From Trichomonas vaginalis G3 (Eukaryota; Parabasalia; Trichomonadida; Trichomonadidae), in contig NC_067207.1 of the NCBI RefSeq assembly GCF_026262505.1, positions 5,588,252 to 5,652,251 of the forward strand: 64,000 bases of DNA. The letters are read 5' to 3'. The position numbers and the translations under genes are program-made. Under the pieces are notes generated by a model, which had not been told where the DNA came from, ran no database searches, and saw nothing but the letters and a program-made list of their open reading frames with translations. Shown here piece after piece: positions 19,842 to 30,614 of the stretch. The stretch's first letter is position 1; each line of letters opens with the position of its first letter.

Positions 19842-20388
19842 ATTACGTAAATGGTCGGCAAAAAATGTAATAAACGTAGTGAATAATTAAAAAGATTGCT
19901 TTATATAACAAATATAATCATTTTTTCCTTAGAAATCCCATTATTTGCATAACAATATTTAAAAATATTTTTTTGATATAGTTTACAGTCACATCAATAT
20001 GAACTATATTAAACTATCAGAAACTTATGTATGTTATTAGTAAAGTTGAAATTTTTATCATATTTACACATTAAATTTAATTTTCATGCATATTTAAGTT
20101 TTTTTCAACACAATCTTGTATTGTTAGTACCGACAATATGAAAGAAAGTTATACTGTATTTAATTTTAGCAATAAACAAAAAAATCTAAATTATATCTTT
20201 AGATACTAGGATTGATTTAATGACTAAGAACGTTTTTATCAATAATACCATGATTCATAACATATAGACATAACCTAAATATACCAAAGCATTTCTACTT
20301 GGAACTAGCGCATCGCCAAAATAATGGGTCAATATTCATTTGACGTAATGCTGATCGAGAGAAGTCTTTATATATAAGCCTTATCACA
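19842..20388. other. Intergenic, AT-rich
   Basis: This lies between the transposase start and a small plus-strand frame. It should hold the right end of the transposon. TATATATAAG at about 20370 and the initiator at 20384 are the only signals seen. Confidence 0.4.
20384..20388 (+). promoter_or_regulatory. Initiator TCACA
   Basis: TCACA matches TCA(+1)Y(T/A) and directly abuts the ATG at 20389, giving a 3-base leader, after a T-A rich TATATATAAG. It supports use of that start codon. Confidence 0.35.
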
Positions 20389-20583
20389 ATGCCACGAATG
20401 CACCCAGCTGCAGGCGTGTCTTGTTTAACATTCATTCCTATATATGATGGAACATTAATCAATAATCATGGAAGTATCACTTTTCAAATAACATCATTGT
20501 TAAATGAAAGAAAATTGTATGCAAAATTACATTTTGGTAATGGTGAGACGCAATATGTTGAAGTATATATCATTATTATTTAA
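20389..20583 (+). CDS. Small hypothetical protein or gene fragment
   Basis: This is a 64-residue frame starting MPRMHPAAGVSC and ending in a hydrophobic VEVYIIII. The middle (GTLINNHGSITFQITSLL) has alternating polar and apolar residues like beta strands. The initiator and the non-random composition argue for a gene or a remnant of one. I recognise no family. Confidence 0.3.
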   Translation: MPRMHPAAGVSCLTFIPIYDGTLINNHGSITFQITSLLNERKLYAKLHFGNGETQYVEVYIIII

Positions 20584-22140
20584 TATACAAACAAACTCTA
20601 GTACAAAATTGTATTAATTCAACTTTCATGTCTAATATAAAAACTTTTTTTAAAAAAAAGAGATATAATCGTGTATAATATGAGAAAAATGAATATCAAT
20701 ACAAAATAAAATATCAATTAGCTATTGCTGATGACATATCATGAATATTGATCATTTGATTTGATTAATTTTGATAAATATTAGGCTTTTTGCTAGTTAC
20801 ATATTACAATAAGGCTTTTAAATGGATATTTATTGATATGAGCTTATTTCAAAATGACAGTCTTTGATTTATCCACTAATAAGATTTGATGTCACAAAAA
20901 TCTAGATTTTGGGGCATAAAAACCTAACACCAAATCATAACTTCTGTGCATATACTAAATTGAGTACAGAAATATGTTAATTTTCAGTATTTTGAGAAGA
21001 ATTCTTATTATCCTTCAAAAAGTCAGTATTTCTGCTGTAATTTTCTACAACATTGTAGTTATTGCACTTTGTCTATGGATTTGTATATATGTTATATATA
21101 AATTATATATCTAAACTGCCCATAAGTGCAATTTTTATATAAATTGTTTATTTCTTTAACAATTTCATATGAAATATGCTTTTTTAAGCGTATCAAAGCT
21201 GTGTTCTTAATGTGCATGGATATATCAAGAAAAATGTCGAAAAAAAATGTGAATTCACAAATTCACTGAATTTTCACCGTTTTTTGAATTTTGCTACAGC
21301 ACTAATATTAAATAATACTAAAATCTTCTGTCTTTGTAAAAGAATAAATTCTGACAAAAAGTGCTCGTTTAAATTTAATGATCATCTGTATGACTAAGTG
21401 GTAAAAAGTGTTTATGACCAAAAAAGGGTTACATGCTTAGTCTATTTTTCTGACAGGATACTCTAGATTTACATGATCTCTATTTCATATCTCCGTTTTT
21501 AGATTCTTCGACAGATTTTATGATAGAAAACCAAGATTAACAAATTTCCGGCATGTTAATGAAGAAATCTGCAGCTACCCTCAATATTATTTCAATAATC
21601 AGTATCGTTTCTCTTACAATTTATTTTTTTCTCAATAATTTAACAAGAAATAACAATACACACTTGGTTTTACGTATAAAAGCTAAGTGTCGAACTTAAT
21701 CAACTTTACTTACTTAGCAAATGAATATTTTTGTGGTTGCGAGTTCTGAATGCTGAAGTTTTAGATTTCTCTATAAATGATATCATTGCACTTACAATGT
21801 TGTTCCAGCCTATCGCATAAATCATAGAAAATAAAAAAAAATAATATAAAGAAAATTCATGTCATGAAGTTCAAAAAATACCGTGTAACATTAAAATTTG
21901 TTATGCATAATACATTTTAGCTATTATTGATTTTTTTTAATTTTCGAGAAATTGAATGGTGAGTCCGATAGAGAAATTTTTAAAAATCCTAGTGCCTCAT
22001 AGAAGTAATTTCCCTCGTCTCCCATACTTCCAAATGTATGCATATGACATAAACTTTTATGCATTACACAAGTGGCCAATAATATCTATAGAGTAAAAAA
22101 TTAGAAATTTAATTTTTTTATATGATAGTTATATTTCAGA
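20584..22140. other. Gene-poor AT-rich stretch
   Basis: No convincing coding region was found. A few short frames are consistent with chance in AT-rich DNA. Confidence 0.5.
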
Positions 22141-22376
22141 TTTGCGAGCGTAACTTTTTTCTCCATGGCATACTTGTTTTAAGAGCAAATGATCAAAATC
22201 GTCCTTCAATTATTGAAGGAGCTGATATCTTTTGAAAATTGAATTGAAAGGGTATTCAATTTTCAAATTTCCTCTCAATTTTGGAAACATATCAACTCTA
22301 TGAATTAACAATTATGTGCCTTCACAGTTTATCAGTCATATAAGGTGCTTATAAAGAAAAAAGTTACGCTCGCAAA
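22141..22376. mobile_element. Small MITE-like element with 22-bp inverted ends
   Basis: TTTGCGAGCGTAACTTTTTT at 22141 is repeated as its reverse complement at 22355-22376 (22 bp including CT), enclosing about 190 bp. The interior holds a further self-complementary stretch around 22225-22270 (TTTTGAAAATTGAAT and ATTCAATTTTCAAA). There is no coding sequence, and I cannot define a target duplication, so the family is open. Confidence 0.65.
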
Positions 22377-23706
22377 ATATGTTTTTATATAGATTTCACA
22401 TAAAATAATTATGTAATTTCTAAAAAGAATATTTTTGTTCTTGAATATTAAAGTGTATTGTAGTTTAAAAAGTTTTAAATATGTTGCTAAAATTTCAGGT
22501 TTATAGCTCATGTCTAGCATGACTTCTTCGTATGCGCAAAAAATCTGACACGTAAGGGTATCCTTAATGAACTTTAATCTTTTTGATATAAGAATATTAA
22601 AAACATTAATATAATTTCGATTTCGGAAATTAAATTTCCAAATTTTTTGTCGATTTCGGAAATAACAGGATCCCGCATCCAACACGCAACAACAAAACAC
22701 AAAACACACTTTTTGGTTCTTTCATCGTTTTAATCGTAATTTATGTAATACATGATTTGGATAAATTTTACAAAAATAGAACCTATATTATATTCTTTTC
22801 AAAGACTCTTGCAAATCATCAAAAATAATTGTATTTTAAAAAACGATCAAATTATCCTTTCATTATTTTAAACTTAAATTAGTTTTTATGATTGACTAAA
22901 GCAATCATATTTATTCACCATTAAATAAACAAAAAAATAATATTTGAGAGTTATTTCAAAAAAAAAACACATTGAATTTATTAATTTGTCTCAATTTCAG
23001 TATTATAAATTTTTATAATTTCAATATTTTGAAATACACTTTTTAATATTTCAATATTTATGATATTTCAATGTATTAAGTGGTCTCAAATTGAGCTTCT
23101 CAAATATAAGTTGGCCTATTCAAATAATAAAATTAAATAATATTTAAAATAATAAATAAAAGTGATTGAGGTCATAGCAAAACGGCTGTTTCAGTCATTA
23201 ATTCTTAAAAATAAAAAGGGTAAAAACTAAATAAAATGGGTAAAATTCAATAGTGTCTGTGCTATCGTTCAATTTGAAGGTGTCTTTTGAAACCGCAAGA
23301 CACATTGAATTTTTGAATAGTGTATTATGGTTTGACAGACACCAATGAAAAAAATAAAATGATATTTATTTTAAATATATAAGATCCTTATATAAAATAT
23401 AAATATTTTATCGTTTTATTTTCTTGTTTTAGAAATGTTTTTTATTGAAAAATCAATAAAACTAACTCCAAAATAAAATTTTTGATTTAAAGACACTATG
23501 ATGACACCAGGCAAATCTTCCAAGACACCTATCGTCGGGAATCTAACAACCCTATTTTTACATATATCATGGTTACTTTATATTTAAAGTTTATTTTGTT
23601 AATAAGAACTCAATGGGCAATGTTTTAATTTGAGCAAAAACATCGTTTGGGAGAGAAATTGAGTACTTTCTGGCACAATAAATTTTTTTCGTTTACAGAG
23701 TCTCTC
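22377..23706. other. Gene-poor AT-rich stretch
   Basis: The minus-strand 125-codon frame at 22332-22709 is rich in F, I, K, N and Y and overlaps the MITE, so I take it as chance. Around 23278-23343, GGTGTCTTTTGAAACC and GGTTTGACAGACACC form a weak inverted pair, possibly a tiny decayed element. Confidence 0.4.
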
Positions 23707-24135
23707 ATGACAGAAGATCAAAGTAGAGAAAACGCTCCTAATAGTATTGAAACTGAAGGAACACTATTTAGATGTTTAAGTTACAAATATTTATCTAATA
23801 CTTTCACGACTGATTCATGTATTCTTTATCATTTATCTTTACCAACAATTGACAAAAACAATATTGCTTGTTTCGACATTGTTTATGCGCTTTTTAGCAA
23901 TGATTCTGGTATGAGATTGTTACCATATGCTCAACAATTAACATCAGATTTTATTCAAAAAAATTATAAACCTGAATTGGCTAGTATTAGTATTATAGAT
24001 CTTAATGGTAAGGTTGTTGATACAATAATGATAGAGAATACCATAATTATAGCTTGCCAACCTATCTTCAGAGCTCCCAGTTCTAAGCCTGTTAGAGTGA
24101 AGTTTTATTTAAGAGGTTCTGTAAATTCATCTTGA
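23707..24135 (+). CDS. Hypothetical protein, 142 residues
   Basis: I chose the ATG at 23707 (MTEDQSRENAPNS); the same frame is open back to 23647 but only with a TTG. The protein has a short acidic N-terminus and then alternating strands (FRCLSYKYLSNTF, SISIIDLNGKVVDTIMI, PVRVKFYLRGS) that suggest a small beta-rich fold. There is no signal peptide or membrane span. I recognise no family. Codon use is coding-like and the C-terminal RVKFYLRG is typical of a true end. Confidence 0.5.
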   Translation: MTEDQSRENAPNSIETEGTLFRCLSYKYLSNTFTTDSCILYHLSLPTIDKNNIACFDIVYALFSNDSGMRLLPYAQQLTSDFIQKNYKPELASISIIDLNGKVVDTIMIENTIIIACQPIFRAPSSKPVRVKFYLRGSVNSS

Positions 24136-25459
24136 AAATTATAAATCAATGTTCCAAATAAAAATCATATTTAGCGTTTCTATAGAAGGAATAACAAGTG
24201 AGAATGAATAATTTTTTCACCATAGATAGTTTGTCTACTGAATGCTAACAAATACGAATAAAACTTATATATAAATTAATAAAAATTTTACTTTTAATCT
24301 TTTTATTCAAGTATTTTACTAATACTGATCATTCTTTATCAATCCTTAGTACTGTTCTTTTTAGAACAAATGATAATGCGGATGATACTTGTGATTTTAT
24401 AAGATTCACCTTTAATTCATCACTTTATGAGAGATATAAACCAATCACATTACTAATTCTGCTTAGTTGAGCAACTTCAAAATCTAAAAAAATTTAAAAA
24501 ATTTAAAAATGAAAATCAAAAATGCATTTTTTCTATAGAAAATATCGATTTCAAAAAAATTTTAGAAAATCAAAGTACTGTATAATTAGTCAGATAATCA
24601 ATTTAACTCGTTTTTACTCATTAAAATCAACTAATTTTTGTTTTTTAAATTTATCCTTGATAAATACTCATTTAAGAGTTGATATAATCTTACAATGATT
24701 GCCAAAAATATTATACCCATGACAAAATTCTTATTTTAAGATAGTAAAATAAATTTTTTATTTCATGAACAACGAGTAAATAGATGAATGGAAACGTACT
24801 ACATTAGCATAAATGTAGCAACAATCGCGTCAATTTGAGTTGTTAATACTTTTGTCAAAATATATAAATATAAAATCAGAAATATCGAAAGATTATATGC
24901 GATACTGTGCACCAATTGTAAAAGTCATTGTAAATCATAAATAATAAATATAATGAATGACTTTTTTTCGTATTGCAATAATTTTTATATTCAAGTTATT
25001 TGAATGTGTGTCATAAGATACGTAAAAACATCAAAATCACGAGGAATTATGTTGTTGTATTTTCAAGATGCAAAATTTCGATTTTTAATGTGGGTTTTTG
25101 GCAGGTATAATCTTGATGTCACTCCATGTGGGAGTATTGTTGCAACATAATTAAAATTTACGAAGTTGATCTTAATTTGAATAATGCTGGAGAATTGCTG
25201 ACAATGCAACTAATTATACTATATAGAATAGTTGCCGATTGGAATAATAAATTAGGCTGCCCAAATCATTTCTTTCAATTTTGGCATAAGGAGCAAAAAG
25301 GAAGCGATCAGTAAATGGGAGGGTAGGGTGTCATTTTTCATGGGACTACCTTTGCTAAAAAACAATGCATATGTTATGGGTATACTTATATGGAGCTTAA
25401 AATTAACAGTTATAGACAATTACACTCCCAGTTTTTTTTAATTACCCCCTTAATTTTAG
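24136..25459. other. Intergenic, no feature
   Basis: AT-rich spacer. A 62-codon frame at 25126-25314 has no recognisable motif and I do not accept it as a gene. Confidence 0.45.
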
Positions 25460-25627
25460 AATTTTGCTGTTTTGATACCCAAAAAACCAGAGACTCAACT
25501 TCTTGGGGTTAATAATCTTAACTCAGATCAAGAAGGAGAAACATCTCATTATTTATCTTTTGAGTCTGCTGTTACTTGTAATGATCAAATCAACGAATAC
25601 TTTTCCAATTTAGAAAATCCGGATTTG

Positions 25628-26770
25628 ATGCAGACAGCTCTCAGAGAATTAAGAATAATCATCGACTATGAACCTGTCATTTTTAATCATTCCCAATTTC
25701 ATCAGTTAATAGACATCGCTATTCACACAGAATCGGAAGTAATACATACTTTAGTGATGTATATACTTGATAAAATTACAGAATACCAGCAAGATTTACT
25801 AAATCGTTTAGTACCTTTAGACTTTTTAAGTTTATTCTTCGAACAGCTACCAAACAAGAACTTATTGATAGTCATGATAGATTTTATTCCTGTTTTGAAA
25901 GGATTGCCTGAATATTTAGCTGAATATGGAATTTTTCAGCTTTTGGAAAAATACGTTGCCGAACCAATTCCCGAAATTACAAAAGAATGCTTAACTGTCA
26001 TCAAACGACTCGCGAAATTCAATTATACTGATATTTCATACATAGAGATTTTATGTAATTATATTTCAATAGAAGATATTAATTCTAGTTTATTAGTAAG
26101 TGCATTGGACACTATATCAGCCATTTGTGAAGTTAATTCTCAAGCAAGAGCTATAATTCTTAAAAATTTTCTAACACCAGAATTATTATCAAGCGAAAAG
26201 TACTTTAAACATATTATTGCAATATACATATCATGTTTTCTCACAGATTTCGATCAAACTATGTCTTTGATTACACCAGAATCAATTTTACCGTTCCTTT
26301 CATTCGAAAATGAGAATAAAGTGAAAGGAACCATTTATTTCTTCTACAGAATCTCCAAAACTCAGCTCGGAGCCGATTTAATTTGGAATAACACAGAAAT
26401 TTTTCATTCTTTAATACAAACATTATTACAACCGAATCTAAAGTTCAAGATAATACAAAATGCATTTAAGGCATTTACACAATCTGTAATCAGAGCTCAA
26501 GCCAATATTGATCCAAAAATTTTCCTTGAAAATGACATTTTTTCCACAATCTGTGAGATGACACAGACTTCACATAGATCACAGTTAAAGCAGAACCTTA
26601 ATTGTATATTGAAAATTCTTGAATTTACAAAAACTACAGATACATCAGTATTTGAAGAACTAGCCAACTCAGAAACACTATTTACTTTACTTGATGATAC
26701 AAATAATAGCAAAGAAGAGCAAATAAATGAGTTAGTTAACCAGATATATGCTATTGTTGAAGAAGATTAG
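25628..26770 (+). CDS. Armadillo/HEAT-like helical repeat protein
   Basis: From the first ATG at 25628 this gives 380 residues built of helical pairs (LLIVMIDFIPVLKGLPEYLA, PEITKECLTVIKRLA, LVSALDTISAICEVNSQARA), the pattern of armadillo or HEAT repeats in trichomonad families. The frame is open and coding-like back to 25460 but has no ATG; that upstream piece (about 50 residues, with GVNNLNSDQEGE and CNDQINEYF) looks like part of the same protein. The true start may have mutated (a TTG stands at 25472) or sit on an unseen upstream exon. Such proteins act as scaffolds; no specific partner can be named. Confidence 0.65.
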   Translation: MQTALRELRIIIDYEPVIFNHSQFHQLIDIAIHTESEVIHTLVMYILDKITEYQQDLLNRLVPLDFLSLFFEQLPNKNLLIVMIDFIPVLKGLPEYLAEYGIFQLLEKYVAEPIPEITKECLTVIKRLAKFNYTDISYIEILCNYISIEDINSSLLVSALDTISAICEVNSQARAIILKNFLTPELLSSEKYFKHIIAIYISCFLTDFDQTMSLITPESILPFLSFENENKVKGTIYFFYRISKTQLGADLIWNNTEIFHSLIQTLLQPNLKFKIIQNAFKAFTQSVIRAQANIDPKIFLENDIFSTICEMTQTSHRSQLKQNLNCILKILEFTKTTDTSVFEELANSETLFTLLDDTNNSKEEQINELVNQIYAIVEED

Positions 26771-26961
26771 AAAATACCATATTGTTGTTTATAAAATTAC
26801 TTATTTGTATGATATTTTAATAAAATTTTGTTTGAACTCCTTTTTTTTGAAAAATCAAAAAATCGATTTTTTTTTTGAAATCAATACTATAAAGTTAAAA
26901 TTTCCTAAAATGAGAAAAAATGACATTATTTTTAATCCAAATAACTGAAAAGAGAAATAAT

Positions 26962-28389
26962 CTAATTCTTCTTTGGTCCGCGTGTTGCAGCACCTCTTAT
27001 TGGGCATAATTGATCGATAAGAGTTTCAAGGTCCTTGATAGTCTTAACCTCTTTCTTGACATCTTCTTCTGTAAGTCCCCAAAGAGAAGATTCTCCCTTG
27101 AAGATAGAGTATTTGGAATCATGGTTATCCTTACCAGCATCCTTGACCATACCAGAAATACCACGGGTCTGATCTCTGACAATTTTAGCAGCAATTGAAG
27201 CTTTAGATCTCTTAACTTGGGCTTCTATTTCATCTAGCTTTCTGGAGAGTTCTTCAGCTTTATCACCAGCAATAGCTATTGCTCTATCTGTATCAGCGCT
27301 AACCTTTCTTGGATCTGCACAATCGGCTTCCCACTCGGCTTCGATTTTAGCTATGGAATTCTCAAAGACCTGTGAGTTTTCTGCAAGATTCTGCTCAACA
27401 TCTGCTTGGATTCTGTTATAAATACGCTGTAATTTTTCATCTGTTTCTTCTTTAAGAGCTTTGAGCTTTGGATCGCCAATTCCACGTGGAGAAAGCGGTC
27501 CACTGTCAAGACGCTCGGCAGTGTCTGTAAGATAGTCTGTTAATTCTTCTAATTTTCTATGTTGTTTAACAAGAGTATCCATGAGCTTTCTCATTTCATC
27601 TTCATGCTCCTGGTCGAGACGCATAATCATGTGACGTCTGTCGTAATCCATTTCGCGCTGAAATTCGTTCATCATTTTGATATGATTGCATTCAGAATCA
27701 ACTAAGTTATCCTTTGTACGATTTCTTACTGCGGAGATTGACATAGCTACGAAGAAGCCAATTGAAATATTATGCATTTCGGAGCAATGGAAGATACGAT
27801 CAATTTGTTCTTCGCTTAAGTGATCAAAATCAAGTCTAAGTGTAAGAAGAACAGCAGATTCAGGGTTAATGTCGTACAAATTCATTGTAAACTTAGTTAG
27901 TTCGTCCATATCCATATTATATTTTTCTGCGAGAACGACAATTCTGTAAAGAAGTTCTGGTTCAATATCTGGAAGTCTATCATCATCCCATGAGTCGTTG
28001 AGAATTTCGGCTACATGGCGAAGATCTTCAACAGTTTCTTCGTTGTTGTCAATCTTGTCAAGTAAAATGCCGATATAGTCTTCCCTTGGACGTGGGCGAA
28101 GTCCTCTGTTCTTGCACTCACTGTAACAGTGAGCTTCGAGTGAATTACAACCCCATTTTCTGTATAAATCCAATAGTTCAAAAATAAGCAAATCTGAGAT
28201 AACGTATGGTCTTAACTGACATGAGTTAATGAAAGCTTCAAATGTTTCTTTAGCGACGTTCTCTTCGAATTTTAATTGTTGTGGATTTTGCTGATATTCT
28301 TCTGCAAATTTCGTTGATTGTTGACTAAAAACTTCGGGGTTAACCTTGTACATATTATCTTGGAAGATGATAAAGTAAGGCTGCGCCAT
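26962..28389 (-). CDS. Trichomonad BTB-like plus coiled-coil protein
   Basis: This is a 475-residue protein. The first 95 residues (YFIIFQDNMYKVNPEVFSQQS, then a helix pair ending YRKWGCNSLEAHCYSE) have the strand-helix order of a degenerate BTB/POZ domain, as seen in a large trichomonad family. The middle is helical and the region from about 245 to 410 is a coiled coil with many E, K and D residues. The C-terminus carries GAATRGPKKN. There is no membrane span. These proteins probably form homo-oligomers and scaffold other proteins; that is inference from the architecture. Confidence 0.6.
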   Translation of the reverse strand: MAQPYFIIFQDNMYKVNPEVFSQQSTKFAEEYQQNPQQLKFEENVAKETFEAFINSCQLRPYVISDLLIFELLDLYRKWGCNSLEAHCYSECKNRGLRPRPREDYIGILLDKIDNNEETVEDLRHVAEILNDSWDDDRLPDIEPELLYRIVVLAEKYNMDMDELTKFTMNLYDINPESAVLLTLRLDFDHLSEEQIDRIFHCSEMHNISIGFFVAMSISAVRNRTKDNLVDSECNHIKMMNEFQREMDYDRRHMIMRLDQEHEDEMRKLMDTLVKQHRKLEELTDYLTDTAERLDSGPLSPRGIGDPKLKALKEETDEKLQRIYNRIQADVEQNLAENSQVFENSIAKIEAEWEADCADPRKVSADTDRAIAIAGDKAEELSRKLDEIEAQVKRSKASIAAKIVRDQTRGISGMVKDAGKDNHDSKYSIFKGESSLWGLTEEDVKKEVKTIKDLETLIDQLCPIRGAATRGPKKN

Positions 28390-28990
28390 CCGTCGTTTTT
28401 CTTATTTAACTGATTTTAGATTTTTAGAAAAAAAAATTTTTTTCTCCCCCTTCTAAAAAAAAACTGAAGCGTTATGAATTTTTTTTTTCAAAACGTTTTT
28501 TAATTACACAGAGTCATGCTGATCAAATATCAAGCTTATGGAGATTGGGTGATTATTTTTGCAAAGTTATAATGCTATTAAGTCTTTTAATTTATTTAAA
28601 TGAATCATGAATTCTAAGCAATTTAAGAATCATCTCTGGCACAATCAATCTTATCATGAACATGATTAAAATATCTAATATCATACGCTGAAATTGATTA
28701 ACATACCTGAACAAATTCTTAGAATTATGATTTCTAGAATAAGGAACTTAAACAGCTGTTTGTTATTCTCAAAAAGCTCAGGGTTGTATGCAAATTATGT
28801 GAGGTTGGCAAATTAGATTAAAAAGAATTTATACATGCATTAGTTCATTTATTATATTAAAGAAAAACTTTAAAAGTAAGTAATTTTAAAATCATTTCTA
28901 TTCTCTTGATTGGATTCCAATCTTATTTCTTTTATTTTTTTTTAAATTGTTTATTCTGAAAAAAAAGACAAAAAATATATAAATATAAAT
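28390..28990. other. Intergenic, minus-strand promoter region
   Basis: This lies between the helicase stop and the BTB-protein start. It has an A-rich and T-rich block next to the BTB start. No other feature is seen. Confidence 0.45.
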
Positions 28991-30247
28991 CTATTTGTTC
29001 TTTTCTGCGAACTTCTGAACATCCTGTGGAGTGATTTGAGTAATCTCGACAGAATATGTCTTCTTGATGTACTCAATCATTTTCATATCTTCATCATCTC
29101 TTATGAGGTTGAATACTTTACCTTCCTTACCGAAACGGCCACATCTTCCTTGACGATGCAAGTATGACTCATAATCTGGTTCACCCCTCTCTTTTCTTGG
29201 CATATCAAAGTTGATAACAACCTTACATGAAGGGATATCGATACCTCTTGCAAGTAAGTTTGTTGTAAGTAATACTTTGATTTTCTGTTCTCTGAATTTT
29301 TTGACAACATCACGTCTTTCATCTTTTGTACGATCACCTGAGCACCAATCGCATTCCAACTTAAGAGCTTCGAGTTGTTTCTGAACTTTTTGCAAGTATT
29401 TTCTTGTATTGAAGAAAATGAAGGTTTGGAATTGGAATAAATATTGGAACATAATATTAATTGCGTCAATCTTATCCATTCCTTTCCTGCAATCGATGAA
29501 GAAGTGCTTGTTTGTCCTGTTAATTACGTTCTTTTGTGGTAAAATAATTCTTTGCATATTTGGTCTGAACGTATTAATGAAATCGTTAAGTTTATCAACA
29601 AGAGTGGCCGAATATAAGAGGAACTGTGCATTCTTGATCTCACCAGCGTACTTGATTAAATCTTCGTGGTAAATCTTATTTGTAATAACTTCATCACATT
29701 CATCTACAACGAAAACATCAATATCTTTCAATTGGGGAATCGCATTTGCAGCGTTGAAGAATAAACCTGGTGATGTAACAACAATTTGACCTAAGTGATC
29801 AATATCAGCACCATTCTTATCAATTTTCGTATATGTAACGCCCTCTGGTGCTAATTTCTGGAAATATTCTTCTGTTTGATCGACCAATTCCATATTTGGA
29901 ACTAAAATAACAACCTGGACTTTGCTAGAGTTACGGTCAACGCGTAAAAGCGAATTGACAACAAAAGCCAGGGTTTTACCAGAACCGTTTTGAGCTTGAC
30001 CTAAAATACTTGGATGGTCTTCGCCGTTAGCGATCTGAATGGAGCTAGCTTGAATGGAAGAAGGTTTTTCGAAGTTATTATCAATAAGCTTCTGATGAAG
30101 GTCTGAATACGTATCATAATCAAAAAGATCTTCCCAATCTTGTGGAGCAGAATATGGTGATGTTTTATCAGACTGAATGACTTTCAAATCATGAGGTCTG
30201 AAAAATAGCTGCATTTCAAGATCATCGAGTTTGGCGGGAGCGGCCAT
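28991..30247 (-). CDS. DEAD-box RNA helicase, DDX19/Dbp5-like
   Basis: A 418-residue two-domain helicase. Order of motifs: Q motif (F59 with KPSSIQ near 61-66), motif I AQNGSGKT (85-92), motif II VDECD (181-185), motif III SAT (213-215), then TTNLLARGIDIPSCKVVINFDMP and HRQGRCGRFGK in the second domain. SCKVVINFDMP, EPDYESYLHRQGRCGR and the GKEGKVFNLI end match Dbp5/DDX19, which strips proteins from mRNA at the cytoplasmic face of the nuclear pore. Two unusual points are DECD in place of DEAD and Q-x-x-C in place of the common I-x-x-T in the HRIGRTGR motif. Together with the exportin at 1651 it belongs to nuclear export, though the two genes are not linked in any operon sense. Confidence 0.88.
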   Translation of the reverse strand: MAAPAKLDDLEMQLFFRPHDLKVIQSDKTSPYSAPQDWEDLFDYDTYSDLHQKLIDNNFEKPSSIQASSIQIANGEDHPSILGQAQNGSGKTLAFVVNSLLRVDRNSSKVQVVILVPNMELVDQTEEYFQKLAPEGVTYTKIDKNGADIDHLGQIVVTSPGLFFNAANAIPQLKDIDVFVVDECDEVITNKIYHEDLIKYAGEIKNAQFLLYSATLVDKLNDFINTFRPNMQRIILPQKNVINRTNKHFFIDCRKGMDKIDAINIMFQYLFQFQTFIFFNTRKYLQKVQKQLEALKLECDWCSGDRTKDERRDVVKKFREQKIKVLLTTNLLARGIDIPSCKVVINFDMPRKERGEPDYESYLHRQGRCGRFGKEGKVFNLIRDDEDMKMIEYIKKTYSVEITQITPQDVQKFAEKNK

Positions 30248-30611
30248 TTTTTTTTGATAATTTTTTTTCGGAAAAATTTGTGACCAAAGCTAATTCTCTT
30301 CTTCTAATGATACTCGTAAGATTAATCAGAAAATTTTAAATTCATAGAAAAATTTTGTCGGAAATTTATGATAGGAAGCATTTCATGATGCAAAACCAAG
30401 TTCTAGATTCTTACTAGTACATGAAAAAATCGTTTATAGCAACAAAAAATTTCCAGACGAAGTACAAGACTGAAGAATGATCAAAAATATAGTTTGATAA
30501 AACATTAGATGAAACAGTATTCTTTAACTATATAGGATCTAACAAGTTTTACGTTTTTATTTGTATGTTCGAAGAATACAATAAAAATTACCCATTATTT
30601 ATTGAAATTTA
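30248..30611. other. Intergenic upstream of helicase and beta-helix remnant
   Basis: This is an AT-rich spacer between divergent features; no other signal is recognised. Confidence 0.4.
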
Positions 30612-30614
30612 AAA

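Noticed and set aside
22332-22709. 125-codon minus-strand frame
   Set aside because: Composition of random AT-rich DNA and overlap with the end of a MITE.
23278-23343. Tiny inverted pair GGTGTCT / AGACACC
   Set aside because: Only about 15 bp with mismatches, no target duplication; may be chance or a decayed element.
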